DNA of 64,000 nt from Halomonas litopenaei (GCF_017303055.1 NZ_JAEKJT010000004.1:434001-498000), one strand, 5' to 3'; positions 20,881 through 30,129 are shown, numbered from the stretch's first letter. Translations and numbers: made by a program. The notes: generated by a model not told the origin, from the letters alone.

Positions 20881-22431
20881 TCAGCCAACCCCATTGCCAT
20901 ACCCCATGGCAACACTGGCGGCATCGGCTGTTTCCACCCAGACGCTTTGAGCGACTGTGTATTCCTTGAGACCTTCGACGCCGCTGGAACGCCCGAAGCC
21001 GCTGTCATCGAAACCGCCAAACGGCGACATGACATTGATCGCCTTGTAGCTATTGATCCAGACCGTACCCGCACGCAGGCGGCCCGCCACCCGATGAGCG
21101 CGGGCGGGGTCCTGGGTCCACACAGCTCCAGCCAGGCCGAAGCGAGTGGCATTGGCCAGACGCACCGCCTGCTCCTCGTCATCGAAGGGCATGACCACCA
21201 CCACGGGGCCGAACACCTCCTCCTGGGCAATCGTCATGTCATCGCTGACATCGGCCAATACGGTAGGTGCCAGGAAATAGCCCTGAGCCTCCTCCGGAAG
21301 TCCCGCCGGTCGCGTGCCACCACACAGGACTCTGGCCCCCTGACGACAGGCATCGTCAATCATGCTGGTGACGTGACGGTATTGCCTGGCATTCTGGACC
21401 GGGCCCATCTGAGTCGACGGCTCAACCGGCAACCCGACCGTTATCTGCGCTGCGGCTCGCGCCAGCCGGGTGCAGACGGCATCGAACACCTCGCGTTGCA
21501 CCAGCAGCCGAGAACCCGCCACGCAGCTCTGCCCCGCCGCGGCAAAGATGGCCGCCTGAGCGCCAGCCACCGCATCATCGAGCCTGGCATCGGCGAAGAC
21601 GATATTGGCAGACTTGCCGCCCAGCTCCAGCACGCTGGGCACCAGGCGCTCGGCACCGGCCTGGGCGATCCGACGACCGCTGTCAGGAGAGCCCACGAAC
21701 ACCAGCTTGCTGATGCCACGATGCCCGGTCAGTGCTGCCCCGGTCGTCGGGCCGATGCCGTTGACGATATTGATCAGTCCCTTGGGCAGTCCGCTGCTCT
21801 CCAGCAGCTTGGCAATCACCACTGAGGTGAACGGCGTCATCTCGGACGGTTTCAAGACAACGCCATTACCCGCCGCGATGGCCGGCGCCACCTGCCAGGC
21901 GCAGGTGAACATGGGCGCATTCCAGGGCGTAATCTGGCCCACCACCCCGTACGGCACGTGCCGAACATAGTTGAGATGGGAGGTCGGCACGGGAATCACT
22001 TCCCCATGCTGCTTGTCACACCAGCCTGCGTAGTACTCGAACATCTCGCGGACCTTGACCACCTCTCCGCGACAGTCCCGGATGGGTTTGCCCGCCACCA
22101 CGCTTTCGAGCTGTGCCAGCGTCTCGTCGTAGCCTCGTAGCGCCCAGGCAGCCTCGGTCATTCTGCGGCCTCGCTCACTGGCACTCAGCGACATCCACTG
22201 CTGTTGGCCACGTGCCGCCGCTGTCACGGCCTGTGACACCAGCTCGCTGCCGGCATCCCGGTAAGACAGCAGCGCTTGCCCCGTTACCGGGTCGATCAAT
22301 TCGATGGCCTCGCCCTGCCCCGCCACCAGATCGCCGCCCACCCAGTTGCTCAGCGGCGTATCAGCTTGCATGTCGAAGGCCTTGAGCAGGGAGTTCAGGC
22401 GCTCGATCGCCTCCATGGTCAAACGATTCAT
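20881..22431 (-). CDS. Aldehyde dehydrogenase family protein
   Basis: NAD(P)-dependent aldehyde dehydrogenase of 516 residues. The catalytic Glu region LELGGKSANIVF, the Cys nucleophile AAAGQSCVAGSRLL, the cofactor segment VGQITPWNAPMF and FGGFDDSGFGR are present. It is about 20 residues longer at the N-terminus than typical members. The start overlaps the stop of the upstream dehydrogenase (ATGA) and has AGGAGG seven bases ahead. It is the last gene of the DUF3100-M20-dehydrogenase operon; the substrate is unknown. Confidence 0.92.
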   Translation of the reverse strand: MNRLTMEAIERLNSLLKAFDMQADTPLSNWVGGDLVAGQGEAIELIDPVTGQALLSYRDAGSELVSQAVTAAARGQQQWMSLSASERGRRMTEAAWALRGYDETLAQLESVVAGKPIRDCRGEVVKVREMFEYYAGWCDKQHGEVIPVPTSHLNYVRHVPYGVVGQITPWNAPMFTCAWQVAPAIAAGNGVVLKPSEMTPFTSVVIAKLLESSGLPKGLINIVNGIGPTTGAALTGHRGISKLVFVGSPDSGRRIAQAGAERLVPSVLELGGKSANIVFADARLDDAVAGAQAAIFAAAGQSCVAGSRLLVQREVFDAVCTRLARAAAQITVGLPVEPSTQMGPVQNARQYRHVTSMIDDACRQGARVLCGGTRPAGLPEEAQGYFLAPTVLADVSDDMTIAQEEVFGPVVVVMPFDDEEQAVRLANATRFGLAGAVWTQDPARAHRVAGRLRAGTVWINSYKAINVMSPFGGFDDSGFGRSSGVEGLKEYTVAQSVWVETADAASVAMGYGNGVG

Positions 22432-23330
22432 TGCGCGTCCTCCTGGGAACCGTCAGCGTCCTGAGCCGAGGCAAGCCCCAGCACGCTATCGGTAATGCGG
22501 TTGAAATCAGCGTGGTCGGGTAGCCCGTCCGGGTCGGCATGCCAGCGCGCGACAACCTGCTCCAGCAGGGTAAGCGGCAGCCCGAGATCAGCGGCCGCAT
22601 CGCGGGCCAAGCGCAGGTCCTTGCGCATCAGCCCAGTGGTGAAGCCTGAATCGAACGAATCGGACTGGATCCACTTAGGAAAATTGACCTCGCTGACGGC
22701 ACTGCGTCCTGACCCGCTATTGAGCCCTGCCAGGCAGGCAGCCGGGTCGACACCCGCCTTGGCCGCCAGGGCGACCGCCTCGGCGGTGGTCAGCAGGTGT
22801 GCGGCACACAGATAGTTGTTGGCCAGTTTGACCACATGGCCGCTGGCTGCCGGGCCAACGTGGGTATAGCGGGCCGCCATGGCATCCAGCATTGGCGCTA
22901 GCCGCTCGATGGTCGATGACTCTCCCCCCAGCAGCATGCCCAGACTGCCCGATGCCGCTCCCGCGGGCCCACCGCTGACCGGAGCATCAAGCCACTCCAG
23001 TCCCGCCTCGACCACCCGTGGTGCCAGCTCCCGCGTCACCGCCGGGTCGCTGGTAGAGGTGTCAACGATGACGCTGCCCTTAGGCGCCAGCGACAGCAGT
23101 CCCGGCGACGCCATGAGCACCTGACGCACGTGGTCTGACGTGGGCAGCGACAGCAGATAGACGTCAGCCGCTGGCAGGCTGTCCGGAGCGGCCACCGGCA
23201 GCCCACGGGATTCCAGACGTGCCCGTGCGTCGTCGCTGACATCAGTACCTGTCACATGAAAGCCCGCGGTATGCAGGGTCATGGCCATATTGCCACCCAT
23301 CTGGCCGAGGCCGATCACGATAATGTTCAT
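22428..23330 (-). CDS. 3-hydroxyisobutyrate dehydrogenase family NAD(P)-dependent oxidoreductase
   Basis: A 300-residue beta-hydroxyacid dehydrogenase. N-terminal Rossmann loop IVIGLGQMGGNMAMTLHTAGF, substrate-site motif DAPVSGGPAGAASGSLGMLL and the catalytic Lys in HVVKLANNYLCAAHL are present. It would oxidise a 3-hydroxy acid to a semialdehyde, which the overlapping aldehyde dehydrogenase could take further. AAGGAG precedes the ATG by five bases. Confidence 0.92.
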   Translation of the reverse strand: MNIIVIGLGQMGGNMAMTLHTAGFHVTGTDVSDDARARLESRGLPVAAPDSLPAADVYLLSLPTSDHVRQVLMASPGLLSLAPKGSVIVDTSTSDPAVTRELAPRVVEAGLEWLDAPVSGGPAGAASGSLGMLLGGESSTIERLAPMLDAMAARYTHVGPAASGHVVKLANNYLCAAHLLTTAEAVALAAKAGVDPAACLAGLNSGSGRSAVSEVNFPKWIQSDSFDSGFTTGLMRKDLRLARDAAADLGLPLTLLEQVVARWHADPDGLPDHADFNRITDSVLGLASAQDADGSQEDAQ

Positions 23331-23394
23331 GCGTTCTCCTTGTTATGTTGTCGAACAAAGCCCTTGCGCCAGGTCTCGGGCACGCCGGGGGTGG

Positions 23395-23416
23395 GCCATG
23401 CCGTAAACGGCATGGC
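23395..23416. repeat. Perfect 10-bp inverted repeat
   Basis: GCCATGCCGT and ACGGCATGGC are separated by only two bases in the gap between the M20 stop and the dehydrogenase start. No T-run follows on either strand. It could be an operator or an RNA processing hairpin inside the operon. Confidence 0.6.
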
Positions 23417-23467
23417 AACATCACGCTATTGCAGGGAGGCGAGCGCAGTAATGTATCCAGTACTGCC

Positions 23468-24622
23468 TTAAGACTGGCCCAGCAGGGTGCGTACCAGCGC
23501 ACACCAGTAGGCCACCCCCAAGGGGGAGAGCTCGTCGTTGAAATCGTAGTGAGGGTTATGCAGTGCCGCGCTGTTCTCGCCATTGCCGAGCCAGATGTAT
23601 GCCCCGGGGCGCTGCTGCAGCATGAAGGCGAAGTCTTCCGACGCCATCGAGGGCGGCAGGTCCCGATGCACCTGGCGAATGTCCGGCAAGGCAGTCAGCA
23701 CGTCGGCACAGCGCTGCGCATGGTCGGGGCTGTTGAAGGTGGCGGGATAGCGCGACTGGTAGTCGATGTCTGCGCTGAGACCATGAAAGGTCGCGGTGGC
23801 CTCGATGGCCTGCTTGAAGCGGGCCTCGAGCCGCTGGCGCAGTTCAGGATCAAAGCAGCGCACAGTGCCGCACAGCTCCACCGCCTCAGGCATGACGTTG
23901 TAGGCATCTCCCGCGTGGAACTGGGTCACGCTCATCACCGCCGTCTGATGCGCCGGCGTCTCGCGACTGACAATACCCTGCAGCTGGTTGACCAGCTGAC
24001 AGGCAGCCAGCACGACATCCTTGCCCAGGTGCGGCATGGCGGCGTGACAGCCGTGCCCTGTCAGGGTAAGGCGAAACACATCGAAGGCGGCCATGACCGC
24101 CGTGTCGTGCACCGCGGCTTCGCCGACCGGCAATCCTGGCCAATTGTGCACGCCGTAGACGGCCTGCATCGGGAAACGCTCGAACAGCCCTTCCTCTACC
24201 ATGACGCGCCCACCGCCCTCATTCTCTTCCGCGGGCTGGAAGATGAAGTAGACCCGGCCTGCAAAATCGGGAGACTGTGCCAGGCAACAGGCCGCCCCCA
24301 GCAGCATGGTGGTGTGGCCATCATGACCGCAGGCATGCATCTTGCCGGGAATACGTGAGGCATGGGGGGCATCACTGGCCTCGTTGACATCCAGAGCATC
24401 GATGTCAGCCCGCAGGCCAATCGCGCCATCACCGTCATGACGGCCGTCTACCCAGGCCACTACCCCGGTCCCGCCCCCCAGCCCCGTCACCATCTCGATA
24501 CCTGCTTCTGACAGGATCTGGATGATGCGAGCGCTGGTGCGATGCTCCTCGAAGGCGGTTTCCGGTTGGCGATGGAAGGCATGACGCCATTCACGCAACA
24601 GGTCTGGGGTCACTGTGGTCAT
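23468..24622 (-). CDS. M20 family amidohydrolase (aminoacylase/hippurate-hydrolase type)
   Basis: A 384-residue di-metal hydrolase of the M20D branch, which removes N-acyl groups from amino acids. Signatures: WRHAFHRQPETAFEEHRTS, LRADIDALDV, MHACGHDGHTTMLLG, IFQPAEENEGGGRVMVEEGL, and the late MASEDFAFMLQQRPGAYIWLG. The start at 24622 has GAGGAG seven bases ahead; upstream in-frame sequence lies inside the DUF3100 gene. It is 20 bases downstream of that transporter gene, suggesting the transporter brings in an N-acylated substrate. Confidence 0.93.
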   Translation of the reverse strand: MTTVTPDLLREWRHAFHRQPETAFEEHRTSARIIQILSEAGIEMVTGLGGGTGVVAWVDGRHDGDGAIGLRADIDALDVNEASDAPHASRIPGKMHACGHDGHTTMLLGAACCLAQSPDFAGRVYFIFQPAEENEGGGRVMVEEGLFERFPMQAVYGVHNWPGLPVGEAAVHDTAVMAAFDVFRLTLTGHGCHAAMPHLGKDVVLAACQLVNQLQGIVSRETPAHQTAVMSVTQFHAGDAYNVMPEAVELCGTVRCFDPELRQRLEARFKQAIEATATFHGLSADIDYQSRYPATFNSPDHAQRCADVLTALPDIRQVHRDLPPSMASEDFAFMLQQRPGAYIWLGNGENSAALHNPHYDFNDELSPLGVAYWCALVRTLLGQS

Positions 24623-24642
24623 GCTGGGTCTCCTCGTTTGCG

Positions 24643-25941
24643 TTACAGAAGCGCCTGGGCCACCAGCGCAGAGCCGACAAAGGTGCCGGTAAATACCAGC
24701 AGCGACACGATGATCAGCTTCCACCCCACCTGACGGAACATGGTGAATTCACGGGGGGACAGGGCCAGACCGGCATATGCCAGCACCGGCGTCACGATCG
24801 CCAGGAAGCTGACCGCGGAAAGCTGCTCGACGATCCAGCCGCTGCCGGGGAACCAGGGCAGCGTCATGGCAATACTGACTAGCGAAACCCAGGCCACACC
24901 GGGCAGGTAGAACGGCGCAAACCTCGTGATGAGCAGTCCCAGCATGGTCATGGCGTACAAGATCAGCATGCCCGGCAGCGCCTCGAGCAGTGGCGCACCA
25001 TTGATGGTGTTGCTGATCCAGCCCACCGCGCAGACCACCGCCATGACGATCGCTGTCTGGCCCAGGCGGCGTTCGGGACGTTCATCGTCGCTGACGCTGG
25101 GTGCCGGCTCGGCTTCCACGGTGGCCCTTGCGCCAACCGAGGTCGCCGCCCGAGAGCCCGAGCACCACTTGAAGATGCGCTCGGCCATGGGCAGGGCGAT
25201 GAACAGTGAGATATACAGGCCGGTGGCATAGGTCAGCAGATTGCTGGCGCCAGCGAAGGCCAGCAGTTCATCCTTGAGCTCAGGCAAGGCACCGGCAATC
25301 GCCCCGGAACAGGCGGCGACCATACTGCCACTGCCGACGCCGCAGGCCATGGCCAGTGCACGGGGGTCGAAAATGTCGAGAGTGGTCAGATAGCCGGCCA
25401 TCAACGCAAACCACAGGGTGCCGAACATGGTGCCAACGACGTAGACCCCCATGACACCGATGCCCTCAGGGCCTTTCAGGCCGTACTTGTCCGAGATGAT
25501 GGCGATGTTGGGCTCGCGCGCGATGGAATAGGTCGCGCCAATGGCCTCGCGGCCCATCTTCAGCACCAGCACCGCAAACGGCATGGCGATCAGCATGGTG
25601 CCGAGGTTGCCAAGCTCTTGAAGGATCAAGGCTGGTCCCGCGCTGAGAATCTGCTCGATAGCCGGCCCGATGGTGGAACCAAAGCGCGCAATGAACGGCA
25701 TGATCGAGAGCAGAATGATCGGCGCGGCGGCCTCGCTCAGCGTGACCGGAACCAGGCGGGACGTGGCAGAAAACAGATGAGGGTTCAGCAGCAGACCGAT
25801 GATGAACGCGTAGAACAGAGGCAGCAGCAGCAGGGTACCGGGCCCAAGCGGGATCTTGATGATACCGACCACTTCTGAAATCAGCGCGGCAACCGCCACG
25901 ATGGCATGCAGACGCCAATCGACAAGGAGCGAAAGCTTCAT
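24643..25941 (-). CDS. DUF3100 family membrane transporter
   Basis: A 432-residue polytopic membrane protein of the DUF3100 family with around ten to twelve hydrophobic helices (EVVGIIKIPLGPGTLLLLP at the N-terminus; GVMGVYVVGTMFGTLWFALM; GVGSGSMVAACSGAIAGALP). The family is uncharacterised and, to my knowledge, often sits beside M20 amidohydrolases. A hydrophilic loop of about 45 residues splits two halves. It is the first gene of the minus-strand operon; AGGA lies seven bases before the ATG. Confidence 0.85.
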   Translation of the reverse strand: MKLSLLVDWRLHAIVAVAALISEVVGIIKIPLGPGTLLLLPLFYAFIIGLLLNPHLFSATSRLVPVTLSEAAAPIILLSIMPFIARFGSTIGPAIEQILSAGPALILQELGNLGTMLIAMPFAVLVLKMGREAIGATYSIAREPNIAIISDKYGLKGPEGIGVMGVYVVGTMFGTLWFALMAGYLTTLDIFDPRALAMACGVGSGSMVAACSGAIAGALPELKDELLAFAGASNLLTYATGLYISLFIALPMAERIFKWCSGSRAATSVGARATVEAEPAPSVSDDERPERRLGQTAIVMAVVCAVGWISNTINGAPLLEALPGMLILYAMTMLGLLITRFAPFYLPGVAWVSLVSIAMTLPWFPGSGWIVEQLSAVSFLAIVTPVLAYAGLALSPREFTMFRQVGWKLIIVSLLVFTGTFVGSALVAQALL

Positions 25942-26357
25942 GGAGATGTCCTGTTGTTGTAATTACCGTTGTCATTGCTGATGTCAGCGCTATCGCCACG
26001 CACAACGATCACGAGAGCACTGAACCGGGCCGGCAGCCGGCAGCCGCCAACCCCAGTCAATCCGAGTATTGAAGCAGGTCACGATCTAATAAAAGGAGAT
26101 TTGTGTGCTGTTTTTTAGCTCACGTGAGAGCACCCCACTGTCACAACACTCGCACAGCACTCCCACGGCACTCGCACAGTACTCTCACAGCACCCTGCTG
26201 GCGCCACTAAATAGCTTTTAATGATCCAAAAGACAAAATAACTATATTTTCGCTATTCACTCGCAGCTCTTAGGGTAAATGCCATCGGATGGCAAACCGC
26301 GGCAGCTCACGTGGCTCCCTCGATACCTGACCGCAATGACTGACAAGGGCTCGAACG
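25942..26357. promoter_or_regulatory. Divergent regulatory region with an operator-like repeat array
   Basis: A 416-base gap between the DUF3100 operon (minus) and the monooxygenase operon (plus). It holds a 10-bp palindrome CTCACGTGAG (26119-26128), five tandem 11-bp repeats (26138-26192) and an AT-rich stretch (26205-26265) suited to promoters. The arrangement points to coordinate control of both operons. Confidence 0.6.
26138..26192. repeat. Five tandem 11-bp repeats
   Basis: Contiguous units start at 26138, 26149, 26160, 26171 and 26182 with consensus CTCNCACAGCA. The 11-bp period is close to one DNA helical turn, so each copy presents the same face, as in cooperative operator arrays. 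Confidence 0.85.
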
Positions 26358-27689
26358 ATGACAACAAGAACGAGTGACAATACCGACACCCTGGTAGTGG
26401 GTGGTGGACAAGCTGGTATCGCGATGAGCGAGCACCTCAGCCAGCTTGGTGTACCGCACCTGGTGCTCGAGCGCTCGCGGATCGCCGAAGCCTGGCGAAC
26501 CCGACGCTGGGACTCCCTGGTCGCCAATGGCCCTGCCTGGCATGACCGTTTTCCTGGCAAAGCCTTTGATGGCATCGGGCCAGATGACTTCGCCAGCAAG
26601 GACGACGTGGCCGCCTACTTTGAAGCCTACGCGCGCATGATCAACGCACCTCTGCGGACTGGCGTCGAGGTTCAGCGGGTCACTCGCCACCAGGGACGCC
26701 CCGGCTTCAGCGTCGAAACCTCCCAGGGCACCATCGACGCCAAGCGCGTTGTCGCCGCCACGGGCCCCTTCCAGTGCCCGGTCATTCCGTCCATTGCACC
26801 GGATGACGAGGACCTTTATCAGATTCACTCTGCCGACTATCGACGTCCAGAGCAGTTGCCTGCCGGCGCAGTGCTGGTCGTGGGCGCCGGATCCTCCGGC
26901 GTCCAGATCGCCGAAGAGCTTCACCAGCAAGGAAGGCGGGTGTATCTCTCGGTGGGCCCCCATGATCGCCCTCCTCGGCGCTATCGCGGACGCGATTTCT
27001 GCTGGTGGCTGGGGGTACTGGGGGAGTGGGATGCCGAGGCCATGAAGCCAGGCACCGAACACGTCACCATCGCCGTGAGTGGCGCCGGCGGCGGCAAGAC
27101 CATCGACTTTCGCTCGCTGGCCCACCAGGGCATCACCCTGGTGGGGCGAACGCGAGACATCACCCATGGCGTTGTCAGCTTCGAACAGGACCTGGCCGAT
27201 AACCTGGCCCGCGGCGATGCCAATTACCTGGCCATGCTGGATGCCGCAGATGCCTATCTGGCACGCAACGGCATGGACCTGCCGGAAGACCCGGACGCCA
27301 GGCAGATACCGGCCACGCCAGCATGCGTCAGCACTCCACTGGCATCGCTCGATCTGGGCGCTGAAGGGGTCACCTCGATCATCTGGGCGACAGGCTTTAG
27401 CGTCGACTATCGCTGGCTTGAGGTGGACACCTTCGATGCCCAGGGGCGCCCCCTGCATCAGCGCGGCGTCTCCCGCGAGCCCGGCGTCTATTTTGTGGGA
27501 CTGCCGTGGCAATCTCGGCGCGGCTCAAGCTTTATCTGGGGCGTATGGCACGACGCCAGACACATCGCCGAGCATATCGCCACGCAACGCAAGTACCTGG
27601 CCTACGACGAAGACCGCCGTCAGCATGAACAGGCGTCGTCAGCGCTCCCGGCATCTCCCTGCGCCTCCCGTGACCTGAGGATCAGCTGA
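26358..27689 (+). CDS. FAD-dependent monooxygenase (CzcO/flavin monooxygenase type)
   Basis: A 443-residue flavoprotein with two Rossmann motifs: FAD-binding TLVVGGGQAGIAMSEHL near residue 11 and NADPH-binding VLVVGAGSSGVQIAEEL near residue 172. Between them IHSADYRRP resembles the FMO/Baeyer-Villiger fingerprint, and SIIWATGFSVDYRWL is the usual C-terminal motif. Probable reaction: oxygenation of a nitrogen, sulphur or ketone carbon using NADPH and O2. It is the first gene of a tight operon: its TGA overlaps the next ATG by one base. Confidence 0.88.
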   Translation: MTTRTSDNTDTLVVGGGQAGIAMSEHLSQLGVPHLVLERSRIAEAWRTRRWDSLVANGPAWHDRFPGKAFDGIGPDDFASKDDVAAYFEAYARMINAPLRTGVEVQRVTRHQGRPGFSVETSQGTIDAKRVVAATGPFQCPVIPSIAPDDEDLYQIHSADYRRPEQLPAGAVLVVGAGSSGVQIAEELHQQGRRVYLSVGPHDRPPRRYRGRDFCWWLGVLGEWDAEAMKPGTEHVTIAVSGAGGGKTIDFRSLAHQGITLVGRTRDITHGVVSFEQDLADNLARGDANYLAMLDAADAYLARNGMDLPEDPDARQIPATPACVSTPLASLDLGAEGVTSIIWATGFSVDYRWLEVDTFDAQGRPLHQRGVSREPGVYFVGLPWQSRRGSSFIWGVWHDARHIAEHIATQRKYLAYDEDRRQHEQASSALPASPCASRDLRIS

Positions 27690-28117
27690 TGCCGACACAC
27701 ACGCGTATTCGCATGTTCAACACCAAGGACACCTATCCCAACCAGACGCTGGACAACGATCTGTGTCAGGCAGTGAAGGCGGGAAACACGGTCTATGTGC
27801 GCGGGCAGGTAGGCACCGATTTCGAGGGCCAGCTGGTGGGGCTCGGGGACCCCGGCGCCCAGGCACAGCAGGCCATGCGCAACGTCAAGCAGCTGCTGGA
27901 AGAAGCCGGCTCCAGTCTTGACCATATCGTCAAGACCACCACCTATATTACCGACCCTCGCTATCGCGAGCCGGTGTATCGCGAGGTGGGCCGCTGGTTG
28001 AAGGGGGTGTTTCCCATTTCCACCGGACTGGTCGTGGCCGGTCTCGCCCAACCGGAATGGTTGATGGAAATCGACGTGATTGCGGTCATCCCTGACACGC
28101 AGGAGTCTCAGCCATGA
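27689..28117 (+). CDS. RidA family protein
   Basis: A 142-residue member of the RidA/YjgF/UK114 family, trimeric proteins that hydrolyse reactive enamines and imines to keto compounds. The core GNTVYVRGQVGTD, the segment VKTTTYITDPRYREPVYREV and the EIDVIAV end are typical. Located between a monooxygenase and a DUF1028 protein with one- and four-base overlaps, it probably clears an imine made by this pathway and is not the general housekeeping copy. Confidence 0.93.
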   Translation: MPTHTRIRMFNTKDTYPNQTLDNDLCQAVKAGNTVYVRGQVGTDFEGQLVGLGDPGAQAQQAMRNVKQLLEEAGSSLDHIVKTTTYITDPRYREPVYREVGRWLKGVFPISTGLVVAGLAQPEWLMEIDVIAVIPDTQESQP

Positions 28118-28788
28118 CGTTTTCCATTGCCGGCTATTGCAGCGACACCGGCCAGTTCGGCACCGCGATCAGCTCATCCAGTATCTGTGTCGCCAGCCGC
28201 TGCCCCTTTGTCGCGCCAGGCAAGGGCGCGGTCCTGTCGCAGAATGTCACCAATCCTGCCCTGGGCCAGCTCGGCGTGGCGTTGCTGGAAGAGCGCCTGG
28301 ACGCTCAGGCTGTGCTGCAGCGACTGCTCGAACAGGAAGCGTTTCCCGAGTGGCGCCAGCTGCTGGTCCTTGATGCCAACGGCCATAGCGCCGTGCACAG
28401 CGGGGCCGAAACCCTGGGCATTCATGCCACGCGGCAAGGACACCACTGCGTTGCCGGTGGCAATATGCTGGCAACCACTGAGGTCGTGAGCGCCATGGTG
28501 GAGGCCTTTGAAGCGCACCGCGGCGAGCTGGCCGAGCGTTTGCTGGCGGCGATGGAGGCCGGGCAGGCCTCTGGGGGAGAGATGGGGCCAGTGCACTCTG
28601 CAGGACTGACCGTGACCGACAAGGCTAGCTGGCCTAGCGTGGACCTTCGCGTGGATTGGCACATTGCCCCGCTCACTGAACTACGCATGATCTGGGAGAA
28701 CTACCGCCCACAGCGCGATGCCTATCTGCAGAGAGCGGCGGCACCACAGGAGTCACCCTCCTACGGCGTGCCCGGTGACCAACGCTGA
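28114..28788 (+). CDS. DUF1028 family protein (Ntn-hydrolase-like)
   Basis: A 224-residue DUF1028 protein: FSIAGYCSDTGQFGTAISSSS, CPFVAPGKGAVLSQNVTNPALG, HHCVAGGNML, and WPSVDLRVDWH near the end are family segments. The family has an N-terminal-nucleophile-hydrolase-like fold and is suspected, not shown, to be an amidase. Its ATG overlaps the ridA stop (ATGA). Last gene of the operon; a terminator follows. Confidence 0.9.
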   Translation: MTFSIAGYCSDTGQFGTAISSSSICVASRCPFVAPGKGAVLSQNVTNPALGQLGVALLEERLDAQAVLQRLLEQEAFPEWRQLLVLDANGHSAVHSGAETLGIHATRQGHHCVAGGNMLATTEVVSAMVEAFEAHRGELAERLLAAMEAGQASGGEMGPVHSAGLTVTDKASWPSVDLRVDWHIAPLTELRMIWENYRPQRDAYLQRAAAPQESPSYGVPGDQR

Positions 28789-28823
28789 TAAAGCGGACCA
28801 TGACAGCGGATTAGGACACATCA

Positions 28824-28850
28824 GGGGGCACATCTGGCGCCCCCCTTTCT
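28824..28850 (+). terminator. Terminator of the monooxygenase-RidA-DUF1028 operon
   Basis: GGGGGC pairs with GCCCCC around a 9-base loop, followed by CTTTCTT, 36 bases past the DUF1028 stop. Confidence 0.75.
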
Positions 28851-28928
28851 TCCACTCACCTGTCTTTTTGTGAACCGCCTTTCTGGCAATGAACCCAACC
28901 TGCTGTTGGCGAACCTGCGAGGTCTAGC

Positions 28929-30119
28929 ATGGCTCAAGATGCTGTTGTCGAGTTGCTCGCCGAGCTGGTGGCCATCGATACCACCAGCCACCGTTCCAAC
29001 CTGCCCTTGATCGCCTTTGTCGAGGACTACCTCTCTCGCCACGGGGTAGACGCGAAGCGGATCACCGATCACAGCGGTCACAAGGCCAATCTGTACGCCA
29101 CCATCGGACCGTCGGATCTGCCGGGATTGATGCTCTCCGGGCATACCGATACGGTCCCGGTCACCGGTCAGGCATGGACCCTTGCCCCCTTCGCACTGAC
29201 CGAGCAGGACGGGCGCCTGTATGGCCGCGGGACCACCGACATGAAGGGCTTTCTCGCCGCCGTGCTGGCGGCGGTCCCTGCCATGGTCAAGGCCGACCTG
29301 GCGATGCCCTTTCACCTGGCGTTTTCCCACGACGAAGAGGTCGGCTGCCTGGGCGTGCGAACCCTGCTCGCCGACCTCGCCCACCAGCCAGTACGGCCTG
29401 CTGCATGCCTGGTGGGCGAACCCACTTCCATGCGCCTGGCCACCGCGCACAAGGGCAAGCTGGCGCTGCGCGTGCACCTGCACGGCAAGGCATGCCACTC
29501 GGGGCTCGCTCCACAAGGGGTCAACGCCATCCACGCCGCCGCCCACCTGGTCACCTGGCTGGAGGCGAAGGCCGCCACCAAGGCCTCGGAGGGACCTTTC
29601 GACACACGCTTTGCGATTCCCTACACCACCCTCCAGGTAGGCACCATACAAGGGGGAACGGCCCTGAACATCGTGCCCCAGGACTGCCAGCTGGATCTCG
29701 AATTTCGCAACGTACCGGCGGACTCCACAGAAACGCTGCTCGGGGAGCTCATGGAGGTGGTCACCTCGCTGGAAGCCAGAATGCAGCAGGGCCACCCCCA
29801 GGCCAGCATCCGCGTGGAGCCACTGAGTGACTATCCGGGCCTGTCCATGACCGATGACGACGCCCTGGTCGGCTTCATTCTCGATGTACTGGAAGACCGC
29901 CGCCTGGAGCCCATTGGCTACGGCACTGAGGGTGGCCTGTTTCAGCAGGAGCTGGGCATCCCGACCATCGTCTGCGGCCCCGGCAGCATGGCCCAGGGCC
30001 ACCAACCCGATGAGTTTGTCACCCGTGAGCAGCTGGCTCACTGTGAAGCCTTCCTGACGCGACTGATCCGCGCCATGCAAGACCCCCAGGTCCACGCCCG
30101 GCTGGCAACCTCAGGCTGA
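28929..30119 (+). CDS. argE: Acetylornithine deacetylase ArgE (M20A)
   Basis: A 396-residue M20 di-zinc deacetylase. Signatures: MLSGHTDTVPV, LYGRGTTDMKGFLAAVLA, SHDEEVGCLGVR, GEPTSMRLATAHKGKLALRV, GTEGGLFQQELGIPTIVCGPG. The class hydrolyses N-acetylornithine in arginine synthesis, but the gene sits in a catabolic neighbourhood after the DUF1028 operon, so an N-acylated catabolic substrate is possible. GAGG precedes the ATG by six bases; it forms its own unit after a terminator. Confidence 0.9.
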   Translation: MAQDAVVELLAELVAIDTTSHRSNLPLIAFVEDYLSRHGVDAKRITDHSGHKANLYATIGPSDLPGLMLSGHTDTVPVTGQAWTLAPFALTEQDGRLYGRGTTDMKGFLAAVLAAVPAMVKADLAMPFHLAFSHDEEVGCLGVRTLLADLAHQPVRPAACLVGEPTSMRLATAHKGKLALRVHLHGKACHSGLAPQGVNAIHAAAHLVTWLEAKAATKASEGPFDTRFAIPYTTLQVGTIQGGTALNIVPQDCQLDLEFRNVPADSTETLLGELMEVVTSLEARMQQGHPQASIRVEPLSDYPGLSMTDDDALVGFILDVLEDRRLEPIGYGTEGGLFQQELGIPTIVCGPGSMAQGHQPDEFVTREQLAHCEAFLTRLIRAMQDPQVHARLATSG

Positions 30120-30129
30120 GCCGGCTCTT

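Noticed and set aside
23345..24358. Long plus-strand open frame of 337 codons opposite the M20 gene
   Set aside because: It mirrors a clearly recognisable M20 hydrolase on the other strand; high GC makes long antisense frames common, and the translation matches no family.
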